From Planctomycetales bacterium 71-10 (GTDB taxonomy: Bacteria; Planctomycetota; Planctomycetia; Isosphaerales; Isosphaeraceae), in the NCBI GenBank assembly GCA_001898385.1, contig MKTT01000071.1, positions 41,470 to 105,469 of the forward strand: a stretch of 64,000 nucleotides of DNA, read 5' to 3'. A model generated the notes under the pieces. The model did not search any database and was not told the DNA's origin. It saw only the letters and a program-made list of their open reading frames with translations. Positions within the stretch are counted from its first letter, which is position 1. Each line of letters opens with the position of its first letter. Positions 48,674 to 56,001 of the stretch are shown piece after piece. The position numbers and the translations under genes were made by a program.

Positions 48674-48955
48674 TTACGAAACGTCACCCCACGGGCCACT
48701 CTTCGGCTTAATGAAATCCTCGCGCTCTTCCGGGCGAAGCTTACGGCGGTAGATCACGAGCTCCCCATTCTTCGAGAGCAGGCACGGCAGCCAGAAGAAC
48801 GTCAGGCCGACCAGCGCGGCGAGCCTCGCGGAAATCCAGCGCGGCACGCCCGCGTCCTCCTCCACTTCCGCCAGTACGGCGAACACGATTCCGAGGCTGA
48901 TCCCGATGGTCAGATAGAGCACGGCGGCCCGCGTTGCGATTTCGAGGATGGTCAT
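48674..48955 (-). CDS. small membrane protein, unknown
   Basis: The product is 93 residues from the ATG at 48955. Two hydrophobic segments, about 6-27 (ATRAAVLYLTIGISLGIVFA) and about 40-60 (ARLAALVGLTFFWLPCLLSK), are followed by a basic RRKLRPEEREDFIKPK tail facing the cytoplasm. It is the last gene of a leftward coupled run. Confidence 0.6.
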   Translation of the reverse strand: MTILEIATRAAVLYLTIGISLGIVFAVLAEVEEDAGVPRWISARLAALVGLTFFWLPCLLSKNGELVIYRRKLRPEEREDFIKPKSGPWGDVS

Positions 48956-49119
48956 GTTGTCTCCTTGGTGTATTTCAAACCCAGTTCCATTACCTTCGCG
49001 GCCTCGCCGCTGTAGACGACCGCTTCGCCCTCGCCACGCACGCCGTTCACCGTGCCGTTGCGTCCCCAGTCGATGAACGATCCGTCCGGCAGGCGTTGGA
49101 GCAGGTTGCGGCGTTTCAT
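48952..49119 (-). CDS. small phage protein, unknown
   Basis: The product is 55 residues from the ATG at 49119; its start and stop overlap its neighbours (ATGA). MKRRNLLQRLPDGSFIDWGR then VVYSGEAAKVMELGLKY gives a compact alpha/beta protein. Confidence 0.55.
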   Translation of the reverse strand: MKRRNLLQRLPDGSFIDWGRNGTVNGVRGEGEAVVYSGEAAKVMELGLKYTKETT

Positions 49120-49517
49120 CGCGTGGCCTTCCTCGGATGCCAGTGCGGGTTTTCCGCCCGCTTTCTGGCCCACACGTCATGCATGTACTGCCTGCGGCGT
49201 TCCCGCTCTTCGGGGGAAATGTTGCGCATCTTCTTTTTTCGGCGTGAAGCGCTTTCGCTAGAAAGCGGTTGCTGCTCAATGCATGGTTCATCAACCGGAC
49301 GCCACGCCTGGACAACCGCTATGTCAACGATTCCATCGAGAATCTTGAATGCAGGTTGGCCATGGAAAAGCATGTAAGTCGCACGGCAGCCAGCAAATCC
49401 CCATCGAGGGTGCCGGAATACGAAATCGACCCGCTGCCCCGGTATTGGCATCGACTCTTCGGGGCGATTCCAGCCCGGCTGGGGCTTCGTCCAATCTGTC
49501 TTAGGTGACGGCATCAC
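49116..49517 (-). CDS. small phage protein, unknown
   Basis: The 133-residue product (start GTG 49517 or ATG 49514) has PGQRVDFVFRHPRWGFAGCR and ATYMLFHGQPAFKILDG, beta-rich, then a long basic helix (ASRRKKKMRNISPEERERRR QYMHDVWARKRAENP). The basic tail suggests nucleic-acid binding. Coupled at both ends. Confidence 0.55.
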   Translation of the reverse strand: MMPSPKTDWTKPQPGWNRPEESMPIPGQRVDFVFRHPRWGFAGCRATYMLFHGQPAFKILDGIVDIAVVQAWRPVDEPCIEQQPLSSESASRRKKKMRNISPEERERRRQYMHDVWARKRAENPHWHPRKATR

Positions 49518-49726
49518 GGCTCCTTCCGTTGGGGTTTCAGCTTGCGGGCGCGTTTCTCCTCGTTGACCAGGGCAACGTCGCCTGGGGTGATCGTTCCGTC
49601 ATCCGTCAGCTTTCTCCACGCTGAGCGGGTAGAGCAGTGAAGTATGCTGGCAAGCTTCAGCGTCTTCGCCTCTGCGGTGTCGCCGGGGAGGGTGTCGCGG
49701 TAGGCTTTGAGTTCGGCGGGGGTCAT
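49514..49726 (-). CDS. HTH-like small phage protein
   Basis: The 70-residue product contains a plausible helix-turn-helix (AKTLKLASILHCSTRSAWRK, about 19-38) after LKAYRDTLPGDTA, with a basic LVNEEKRARKLKPQRKEP tail. It may bind DNA; no family is certain. Confidence 0.6.
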   Translation of the reverse strand: MTPAELKAYRDTLPGDTAEAKTLKLASILHCSTRSAWRKLTDDGTITPGDVALVNEEKRARKLKPQRKEP

Positions 49727-50106
49727 TCCGCCACCCCGCCAGCCCTCTTTTCGAGCAGACGCTTAACTTCTTCGATGTGATCCTTTTTGGCGCCGTAAGT
49801 CCAATCCCCTTTAGACAATGCAGCTAGCAAAGAAGCGGCATCCGGGTATTCTTCCGGCGACCACTGCCCCTCGAATCCGTAGCACGAGCAATGGCTGCCT
49901 TCTACCGTGTAATACTTGCCCCCATTGCGGAACACGACCCAGGCGTCGCCCTCGTAATCTTCTTGATGATTGACCGCAACCAAAACTTCTTCTGGCTCTG
50001 GGATCAGCTCGACGGCGTCTTCCGCCTTCAATGAGGACCCCCATCTTTCACCGGCAAAGCTAGCAGCTACGTCATTCCAGTCTGTGAAGCCATCGTACGT
50101 CGCCAT
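49723..50106 (-). CDS. phage protein, unknown
   Basis: The product is 127 residues from the ATG at 50106: ATYDGFTDWNDVAASFAGER, EEVLVAVNHQEDYEGDAWVV and GSHCSCYGFEGQWSPEEYPD (about 70-89), a Cys/aromatic motif frequent in phage accessory proteins, then a helical end. First gene of the coupled leftward run. Function unknown. Confidence 0.65.
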   Translation of the reverse strand: MATYDGFTDWNDVAASFAGERWGSSLKAEDAVELIPEPEEVLVAVNHQEDYEGDAWVVFRNGGKYYTVEGSHCSCYGFEGQWSPEEYPDAASLLAALSKGDWTYGAKKDHIEEVKRLLEKRAGGVAE

Positions 50107-50190
50107 GTTGCATGTTCCTTTCATTGATGGTGAGTTCTATGTCTTAATGGCATGAAACGATGGCATAGTCAATAAGGGATATGCTTCACC

Positions 50191-50222
50191 AAAACAAAAA
50201 CCGCCAGCGCAAGCTGGCGGCG
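50191..50222 (-). terminator. rho-independent terminator
   Basis: A perfect 8-base-pair stem CCGCCAGC / GCTGGCGG (50203-50222) with a 4-base loop is followed on the minus strand by TTTTTGTTTTGG (50202-50191). It lies 26 bases after the stop of the gene ending at 50249. It is the clearest terminator in the window. Confidence 0.9.
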
Positions 50223-50248
50223 ACCCAAAACCGGGATTTTGCGTCTAT

Positions 50249-50479
50249 TCAAGGCTTGATCTCCACCATGAAACAGGTCATCAGCCCTGTCATCGGGTCC
50301 ACGATGGGCATGGTGTAGGCGACCAAAGCGGAATTCAGCCATATTCCCACGCATCGCGTGTGGTCCGTCTCGGTCCACCAGCCGTCGCGGAACTGCTGAA
50401 ACGCGTGGTCCAAGTCCTTCCCGCCGAGCGTGAGGTGATAAACCGTGCCGTCGGCTCTCGGCATCACGAAATGGAACAC
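50249..50479 (-). CDS. small phage protein, unknown
   Basis: The 76-residue product starts MFHFVMPRADGTVYHLTLGG and ends TMPIVDPMTGLMTCFMVEIK, beta-rich with one helix (HAFQQFRDGWWTETD) between. A strong terminator follows. Function unknown. Confidence 0.62.
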   Translation of the reverse strand: MFHFVMPRADGTVYHLTLGGKDLDHAFQQFRDGWWTETDHTRCVGIWLNSALVAYTMPIVDPMTGLMTCFMVEIKP

Positions 50480-50490
50480 GGCTCCTCCTT

Positions 50491-50697
50491 TCAGGCCAGC
50501 TTGATGGCCGTGGTGCTCCGCTTGGCGTCGGTTACGAGGACGAAAGCCCGCCCCTGGTGGCGGTGCGTGGTGACGATGGGGCCGTCGGTCGGTTCCGCTG
50601 CGGCGTGAACCCGAATCGCGGCGACCATGGCCGGACGGGGTACTGCCTCCAGGAAGTAAGGGCAGGCACGTAGGCGTCCCATGCGGAAGTTGGGCAT
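50491..50697 (-). CDS. small phage protein, unknown
   Basis: The product is 68 residues from the ATG at 50697 with GAGGAATT ahead. It reads MPNFRMGRLRACPYFLEAVP then FVLVTDAKRSTTAIKLA. A hairpin with T-run (50717-50758) precedes it and may attenuate or isolate it. Function unknown. Confidence 0.58.
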   Translation of the reverse strand: MPNFRMGRLRACPYFLEAVPRPAMVAAIRVHAAAEPTDGPIVTTHRHQGRAFVLVTDAKRSTTAIKLA

Positions 50698-50716
50698 TCG
50701 GAATTCCTCAGCTCGC

Positions 50717-50758
50717 AAAAGAAAACCCCAGTGCTTGCACGAGCGAGCGGGCTGGGGT
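50717..50758 (-). terminator. hairpin with T-run on the minus strand
   Basis: ACCCCAG (50725-50731) pairs with CTGGGGT (50752-50758), with an inner GCTTGC/GCGAGC helix, and the minus strand continues TTTTCTTTTG. It lies between the homing endonuclease and the gene starting at 50697. It probably once ended the ArdC-like gene (stop 51539), from which it is now separated by the inserted HNH gene. Confidence 0.7.
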
Positions 50759-50791
50759 AATCTCCTCATCGGCTAAGATAAGGAGATCAGT

Positions 50792-51499
50792 ATGCCTGAA
50801 TCAAAAGAGGGCGCAAGCCCTATGTTGCTGCTCGAATGGTGGAAGCCGGTTGTCGGCTGGGACAGCTACGAGATAAGCAATGTTGGAAGAGTCCGCAAAG
50901 TCGGCAAGACTGAGTCCTTGGGCGGATTCATTAGCCGCAAGGGCTATCGCATGGTGCAGCTTCACCATCATGGCCACAGGAAAACCTTGAGCGTGCACGG
51001 ACTAATGGCGGCGGTATTCATTGGGCCACGGCCTAATGGTCTCGTGGTGAATCACAAGTGCGGCTGGAAGCTGAGGAACTGGGCATCGAATCTCGAGTAC
51101 GTTTCTAGTCTTGAGAATACTCAGCACGCGATACGGCTCGGGCTGTACAAGCCTGGGACGTATAGCGTCCGGCTAAGCAACGATGATGTTTTAGAAATTC
51201 GTAGGCTGCTGGCTGCTGGTCGTTTCACGACTGATATTGCGCGGGTGTTCGGGGTCGACAATTCATCCATCTCCAGGATTCAGAACGGTAAGATCTTCGC
51301 GAACGTGGGCCTCGTCGCGGATCCCCTTCCGAATCGAGGGGAACGACATCCGCAGGCGACACTTTCGGAAGCCGATGTCGTGGCGATACGGGGATTGAAA
51401 GGTATTCGCAAGCTGCGAGAAGTGGCGGCCGAATATGGAATTTCCACCACTCAGGTGTCTGATATCCAGAATAGGAGAGCCTGGAAACATGTTCTTTGA
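50792..51499 (+). CDS. NUMOD4-HNH homing-type endonuclease with C-terminal HTH repeats
   Basis: The 235-residue product has NUMOD4 (EWWKPVVGWDSYEISNVGRV, 15-34), an HNH region (VHGLMAAVFIGPRPNGLVVN-HKCGWKLRNWASNLEYVSSL, about 68-106), and two C-terminal HTH-like segments (RRLLAAGRFTTDIARVFGVD; LREVAAEYGISTTQVSDIQN). In the HNH core, the usual NHKDGNK-x-NN is altered to NHKCGWKLRN, so activity may be lost. It is rightward, inserted between a leftward gene and its likely terminator. Confidence 0.82.
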   Translation: MPESKEGASPMLLLEWWKPVVGWDSYEISNVGRVRKVGKTESLGGFISRKGYRMVQLHHHGHRKTLSVHGLMAAVFIGPRPNGLVVNHKCGWKLRNWASNLEYVSSLENTQHAIRLGLYKPGTYSVRLSNDDVLEIRRLLAAGRFTTDIARVFGVDNSSISRIQNGKIFANVGLVADPLPNRGERHPQATLSEADVVAIRGLKGIRKLREVAAEYGISTTQVSDIQNRRAWKHVL

Positions 51500-51538
51500 G
51501 CGGGATGACTACGGCCCTCCATGGCCGTGGCTCCCTCA

Positions 51539-52411
51539 TCACTCCGGCTTCGGCTGCAAATCCGTGAGGTAATCGCAAGCGGCCTGAGCCTGTGAGGCGG
51601 CCCGGAAGATGTAGCGGGCGTCCTCGCGGAGTGCCTGGATCCAGAAGTCCAGGTACGCGTGGTGGTCGGGCATCACCGCCGGCTCGATGCCGAGCTGTGC
51701 GGCAAGGAAACAGGCGGCCAGTTCCGCCACAATTTCCTCCTTGGCGTACTCGCCGCGGGATTCCTTCCCGTGGTCGAAGCGGGCCAGGCGCCAGTTCGCA
51801 CCCGTCCAATGAACCAACTCGTGAAGGCACGTCCCGTAGTAGGCTTCCGGGGTGTGGAAGAACTCGAAGGCGGGCAGGCTGATCTTGTCGGACAGCTTCA
51901 TGTAGTAGGCCGCAAACCCGCCGTGCTCGATCTCCGCCCCGGTGTTCATGATGAAGTGCTCGGCGTGCTCGATCCGCTGCGAGGCGTCGAGCGTCGGAAC
52001 GGGCCTCGCGTAGAACCGATCCGGCAGGCCTTCGACTTGATCAGCATTGAACACCGCATACGTCTTGCTGATCCAGAAGCGGTCTTCCGACTCGGTGCCG
52101 TCGTCGGCGGTCGCCTTCTTGGTGACGGGTTCGCACCAGAGAATCGGCGTGCTCTTCTCGCCCTTGCGGACGCAGCCTCCATACTCCTTGGCCTGCTTGA
52201 AGGTCATGAAGTACGGGCTGGCGAATCCCCGGTTGTGGGACGAAAGCCAGAGCAGGAGCGTGTTCACTCCGCGATAGGCGGTGCCGTTGTGCCGCAGCGG
52301 GAAGAACGCTCCGCCTTCTTGCCAGCCCTTACGCCAGGGGGTGAGGTTGCCTTCCTCCAGGGCTTTGACGATGGAATCCGTGACGGACTGGTAGAGATCT
52401 TTGGCGGTCAT
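51539..52411 (-). CDS. ArdC-like antirestriction protein (DUF1738-type ssDNA-binding plus zincin)
   Basis: The 290-residue product has the N-terminal ArdC domain (LYQSVTDSIVKALEEGNLTP WRKGW at about 6-30; YRGVNTLLLWLSSHNRGFAS; YFMTFKQAKEYGGCVRKGEK) and a C-terminal metallopeptidase-like part with HELVHWTG (about 198-205), EEIVAELAACFLA as the third-ligand helix. ArdC-type proteins bind single-stranded DNA and shield incoming DNA from restriction. The full set of conserved motifs is present. Confidence 0.88.
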   Translation of the reverse strand: MTAKDLYQSVTDSIVKALEEGNLTPWRKGWQEGGAFFPLRHNGTAYRGVNTLLLWLSSHNRGFASPYFMTFKQAKEYGGCVRKGEKSTPILWCEPVTKKATADDGTESEDRFWISKTYAVFNADQVEGLPDRFYARPVPTLDASQRIEHAEHFIMNTGAEIEHGGFAAYYMKLSDKISLPAFEFFHTPEAYYGTCLHELVHWTGANWRLARFDHGKESRGEYAKEEIVAELAACFLAAQLGIEPAVMPDHHAYLDFWIQALREDARYIFRAASQAQAACDYLTDLQPKPE

Positions 52412-52526
52412 GGCGCGCAGGGCTCCAAGTCAGGCCCCCACTTGGTCAAGTAAGTGCATGAGTCGATCAAGTAGAGGGGGGAGAAAGGGGCCTCATGCCC
52501 CAGTGGTGCTTCCCTGCGGGGTGTGG

Positions 52527-52766
52527 TCAGGCCGTGACGGCCTCGGGCTCCTCGGCGGGATCGGGGGCGTAGAAGATCTCAGCCTCGGAGGGCTTGAGGA
52601 TCTGAGTTTCCGAGGAGTTCTTCCACCAATGCAGGCCGTTGTACTTCCAGCCGTTCGCCACGAGGTTTCGGCGGGTCGCGGCGTCCGGCTTGACGGGGAA
52701 GGCCAGCTTCTGCGTGAAGGACTGGCGATACACGATGGGGGCGGTCTTGGCGGTCTTCGTCTTCAT
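52527..52766 (-). CDS. small phage protein, unknown
   Basis: The 79-residue product begins MKTKTAKTAPIVYRQSFTQK and continues NLVANGWKYNGLHWWKNSSE then a Pro/Glu-rich end. It resembles short phage proteins with a GWKYNG-like core. It is upstream of ArdC in the same direction by 115 bases. Confidence 0.6.
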   Translation of the reverse strand: MKTKTAKTAPIVYRQSFTQKLAFPVKPDAATRRNLVANGWKYNGLHWWKNSSETQILKPSEAEIFYAPDPAEEPEAVTA

Positions 52767-52890
52767 CGGATGCTCCTGACTACGCTTCGAGTTAAGCGGG
52801 TATCGGCACGCGCGCGACTCGAAAGGCGGAGGCAGGGGGCGATGAGCCGCCTGTGAATAAAATACGGAGCGCAGTCAGGGGAGGAGGAAG

Positions 52891-53019
52891 CCCGGCTTGC
52901 ACACGCGAAGCACGGAAAGCCGGGTTCCGCTCGACCTTGACGGAGCGACGGGAGCGGACATGTCGGTCAGCGGCATTAAAGCCTAGCGTACTTGCGCGGC
53001 ATCGCGCTTTCTGCTAGGC
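52891..53019. other. structured leader region upstream of the second HNH gene
   Basis: CCCGGCTT (52891-52898) pairs with AAGCCGGG (52917-52924) and encloses a GC-GAA-GC mini-hairpin (52905-52911). Further on, GCCTAGC (52981-52987) pairs with GCTAGGC (53013-53019) around an inner GCGCG/CGCGC hairpin; on the minus strand TTTAATG follows, terminator-like. This lies in the 282-base gap before the HNH gene at 53049; the rest of the gap shows nothing else. Confidence 0.5.
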
Positions 53020-53048
53020 TCCCTATTGCTTAGATAGGAGATATAAGT

Positions 53049-53627
53049 ATGCCTAAACATTTTTGGGGCGCAAGCCCTTTCCCGCTGCCGTCCGTCCCAT
53101 TGCTTGAGCATTGGAAGCCAGTTGTTGGATTTGAAACCTCGTACGAGGTTTCAAATATTGGGAATGTCAGGTCGATTGCTAGAAGAGACCGCCGAGGAAG
53201 ACTATGGGAATCCAAAATCCTGCAGCCTCAATTCCATGCAAACACCGGTTATCTCAGTGTTTATCCGACCAAAAACAACAAAAGAGAGACCCGCAGGATT
53301 CATTACCTTGTGAGTGCCGCATTCCTTGGGCCGAGACCTTTGGATCTGGTCGTCAATCACAAGGATGGAAACAAACGCAATAATCGTTTGAGCAACTTGG
53401 GCTACGTTACATTTTTCGAGAACGTACGGCATGCCTTTCGGACGGGGCTCAACGATGCAACCCTTAAGGCTGTTCGTTCCCGCTCTCCGTTGAGTCCAGA
53501 GGATGTCAGATACATCAGAGCCAACCCGGACGAGATGAAACTGACCGATCTGGGTAAGAAATTCGGTGTAAGCATGCAGTGCATCTGGGACGTTAAGAAC
53601 CGTCGTAACTGGAAGCATATCGAATGA
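53049..53627 (+). CDS. NUMOD4-HNH homing-type endonuclease
   Basis: The 192-residue product has NUMOD4 (EHWKPVVGFETSYEVSNIGN, about 20-39), HNH with intact NHKDGNKRNNRLSNLGYV (about 99-116) and a C-terminal HTH-like segment (LTDLGKKFGVSMQCIWDVKN). Its start shares with the other NUMOD4-HNH gene an AGGAGAT, AGTATGCCT and GGGC-GCAA-GCCC leader. A 28-base perfect palindrome lies within the NUMOD4 codons. Probably a mobile, free-standing homing gene. Confidence 0.85.
   Translation: MPKHFWGASPFPLPSVPLLEHWKPVVGFETSYEVSNIGNVRSIARRDRRGRLWESKILQPQFHANTGYLSVYPTKNNKRETRRIHYLVSAAFLGPRPLDLVVNHKDGNKRNNRLSNLGYVTFFENVRHAFRTGLNDATLKAVRSRSPLSPEDVRYIRANPDEMKLTDLGKKFGVSMQCIWDVKNRRNWKHIE
53129..53156. repeat. 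perfect 28-base palindrome inside the HNH gene
   Basis: ATTTGAAACCTCGT (53129-53142) is followed at once by its exact complement ACGAGGTTTCAAAT (53143-53156), with no spacer. It encodes part of NUMOD4 (GFETSYEVSN). Chance occurrence in 64 kb is very low. Confidence 0.85.
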
Positions 53628-53794
53628 TCACCGGTTTTAAGTCGCTTCGTGGATCAACGCGGTCAGCGGTCTGGCACTAAATCTGGGGGTATTTATGCCC
53701 TATCGATATACTAGATGTGGTGTCTGCCGCCTTATCCGTTGACTCTCCAATTCGGTTAGGCCAATCTCGGCCTCCACCCAGCGGAGAGCGGAGC

Positions 53795-54079
53795 ATGAGC
53801 GACAACATCATCGAGCACGATTTCACGAACCACCCGGTCAGGGACGGCGCCTCATGGCTATCCATCCGCCTCTTACTGCTCCGTGCCCGCTTCGGAAGAA
53901 CGCTGAACAGGCTCCGCATCCCATGTTTCATCCGGACCTGTGAGGTGAAAACGCTGAATGGCGGGAAGCTCACGGTTCGTGCCAACGACCTTTTCCTCGT
54001 CATCAGCGTGGAGGGGTGCGAATACTACTTCGACCGCCTGACTGGCAAGCCTGCCGGGATGGGCGTTTTCCTCGGCTAG
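53795..54079 (+). CDS. small phage protein, unknown
   Basis: The product is 94 residues from the ATG at 53795: MSDNIIEHDFTNHPVRDGAS, a basic helix (LLLLRARFGRTLNRLRIPCF) and KLTVRANDLFLVISVEGCEY, beta. Its stop overlaps the stop region of the converging gene at 54076. Function unknown. Confidence 0.55.
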   Translation: MSDNIIEHDFTNHPVRDGASWLSIRLLLLRARFGRTLNRLRIPCFIRTCEVKTLNGGKLTVRANDLFLVISVEGCEYYFDRLTGKPAGMGVFLG

Positions 54080-54348
54080 AACGGCTCGTCGTCCGGGTCG
54101 CTAAGGCAAGGAAGCTCCATACAAACGCTCTGCTCCCCATTCTGGAGCCTGCGTTCCATCTCCCGCTCGACGAAGCCTTCGAGCTCCTTCTCGTGGGCCT
54201 TCGCGCGGAGCCAGTCGCCCGCCTGCTGGCGGTCGCCCGCGAAATACCGCTCGGTGAAGGAATGGAACCCGCGCTTTCCCAACTCGCGAAAGTGCTCCGA
54301 CCCGTACCTGCGCAGCGTCTCCCTGCCTCCTGCCGAACCTCGCTCCAT
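54076..54348 (-). CDS. small basic phage protein, unknown
   Basis: The 90-residue product reads GGRETLRRYGSEHFRELGKR then GFHSFTERYFAGDRQQAGDW and a helical WLRAKAHEKELEGFVEREME end, a pattern familiar from phage accessory proteins with a 'G-R-x-T-L-R-R-Y-G' start. Convergent with the gene before it. Confidence 0.62.
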   Translation of the reverse strand: MERGSAGGRETLRRYGSEHFRELGKRGFHSFTERYFAGDRQQAGDWLRAKAHEKELEGFVEREMERRLQNGEQSVCMELPCLSDPDDEPF

Positions 54349-54494
54349 GGGGCGGGTCTAGCACTGAAGGTAGGGCCGCGCAAGAGAATGCGTCTGATAT
54401 CCGTCCGGCCGTCCCGGGCCGCGTGATAGGCTAGTGCAGGTGACTCGATCGAGTCCCGTCTTGGGCGGAGCACGGACAGCCGACCGGGTGCGAC

Positions 54495-55589
54495 ATGAGC
54501 CAAAATCTGGAACCGATTCAGGTCTTCATCGACACGCAGGTCTTCGATTCGGAGAACTACAATTTCGAATCTCGGGATTTGAAACGGCTCCGCCATCTAG
54601 CCTCGGAAGGTCTGATCAACATCAAGCTGACCTCGGTGACCCTGAAAGAAATTGAGTCTCACGTAGACGAGCGGGCAACCGAGGCGTTCGCAGCTCTGGC
54701 GAAGTTTCGCAAATCCGTCGCAATCCTGAATCCCCTCCCCAACGAGTACCAAAGGGTTCTGAAGTTGGGCGAAGATCGCGTCCGCGCTCTGTTCAGGAGC
54801 AAGTTGTCGAAGCTGCTCAGGTCGCTGAACGTGGAAGTGATCCCGGTTACCGAGGTGTCACCGGACCTAATCATGGACGCCTACTTCAACAAAAAGCCGC
54901 CGTTCGGGGATGGCAAGAAGAAGGCCGAGTTCCCCGACGCATTTGCCGCACAAGCGCTTGAGGAGTGGAGTAGAAGGGCCGGGCAGAAGGTCATCGTGGT
55001 AAGCGGGGATGAGGATTGGAAGAAGCGATGCGCCGAGAGTGAGAACTTGGAGCACGTCGCTCGACTGGTAGAGGCGTTCGAGAAGGCACCCGACTTGGAA
55101 CTGGCATGGAAGGCTAAAGAGCAAGTCTCCTTGGTGGAAGACGAGATCCGAGAGGAGATTTGGGAAAAGTTCACCGGGATGCGATTCTATCTGAGCGAAA
55201 ACGTGATCGACGGCCAAGTCCACAACGTCGAGGTGCAGGATGTCGCGCTCGGACGGGTGTTCCCCGTGGAGGCCAGAGAGCGGAGAGCCGTAGTCAACGT
55301 GGACTGCAAAGTAGTGTTCTCTGCCGACGTCATCTACAACGACCCTGAATCCTGGCGCCCCGCCGACGACGATAGTTCGATCCAGTACTCTGACTGCGTT
55401 GAGAAGAGCATTGAGGCCATGACATCCATCACCGCCGAAGTACGGTTCAAAGTTCAGGACGGGTGCATGACCAAGCTCGTGCTCGACAAGGTGGACTTGC
55501 CTTTGGACATCAGCATAGGGGTCAAGTTCGACTCCGTGCCTCCTTACTACTATGACGATGAGAATCCTTGGTCCTATCTCGCTGAGTGA
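54495..55589 (+). CDS. PIN-domain protein (DUF4935 type)
   Basis: The 364-residue product has a PIN-like nuclease at the N-terminus: VFIDTQVFDSENYNF (9-23) with the first Asp, TSVTLKEIESHV (46-57) with Glu, AEFPDAFAAQALEEWS (about 143-158) and VIVVSGDEDWKKRC (about 165-178). This is the order of the four acidic positions in DUF4935 PIN proteins, which cleave RNA. The C-terminal ~170 residues are an alpha/beta region of unknown role. It may be an RNase toxin or defence effector; it stands alone. Confidence 0.75.
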   Translation: MSQNLEPIQVFIDTQVFDSENYNFESRDLKRLRHLASEGLINIKLTSVTLKEIESHVDERATEAFAALAKFRKSVAILNPLPNEYQRVLKLGEDRVRALFRSKLSKLLRSLNVEVIPVTEVSPDLIMDAYFNKKPPFGDGKKKAEFPDAFAAQALEEWSRRAGQKVIVVSGDEDWKKRCAESENLEHVARLVEAFEKAPDLELAWKAKEQVSLVEDEIREEIWEKFTGMRFYLSENVIDGQVHNVEVQDVALGRVFPVEARERRAVVNVDCKVVFSADVIYNDPESWRPADDDSSIQYSDCVEKSIEAMTSITAEVRFKVQDGCMTKLVLDKVDLPLDISIGVKFDSVPPYYYDDENPWSYLAE

Positions 55590-55664
55590 TCGTTCCCCCG
55601 CCACGATCCTCAAGCGGTCCAGAATGTTCTCCAAAGCCCCGCTTCCAACCGCCGGAGCCCCGCC

Positions 55665-55988
55665 TTGGAACTCACCCCGGCCCAACGCAAGTTTCTGACC
55701 GCCTACCGCGATGCCAGGCTCAAGCCGAAGTCGCTCGCGGGCCAACTCAAGCCCGCGCTCCCGCGTCTCCTGCTCCTGCTTGCGCTCGCGACGATCCTCT
55801 GCTACACGGCCACGCCGATGGTGGCGTGCTTTTTTGTCGGCTTCATCGTCGGCGGCGTGGTGCGGCACGTCGCAATAGTCGTCCAAGCGAGGCGGCACCT
55901 GCCCGCCGTACTCGACATCATCGACTGGCCGAGGGTCGACCGGATGCTCGATGGGACCGAGAAGGCCAACGATTCCGACGTCTCGTGA
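55665..55988 (+). CDS. small membrane protein, unknown
   Basis: The product is 107 residues from a TTG start with GGAG ahead. A basic N-terminus (FLTAYRDARLKPKSLAGQLK) precedes two membrane segments (LLLLLALATILCYTATPMVA; CFFVGFIVGGVVRHVAIVVQ). The tail is acidic. No family. Confidence 0.5.
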   Translation: MELTPAQRKFLTAYRDARLKPKSLAGQLKPALPRLLLLLALATILCYTATPMVACFFVGFIVGGVVRHVAIVVQARRHLPAVLDIIDWPRVDRMLDGTEKANDSDVS

Positions 55989-56001
55989 GGGTCGGTCGGA
56001 C

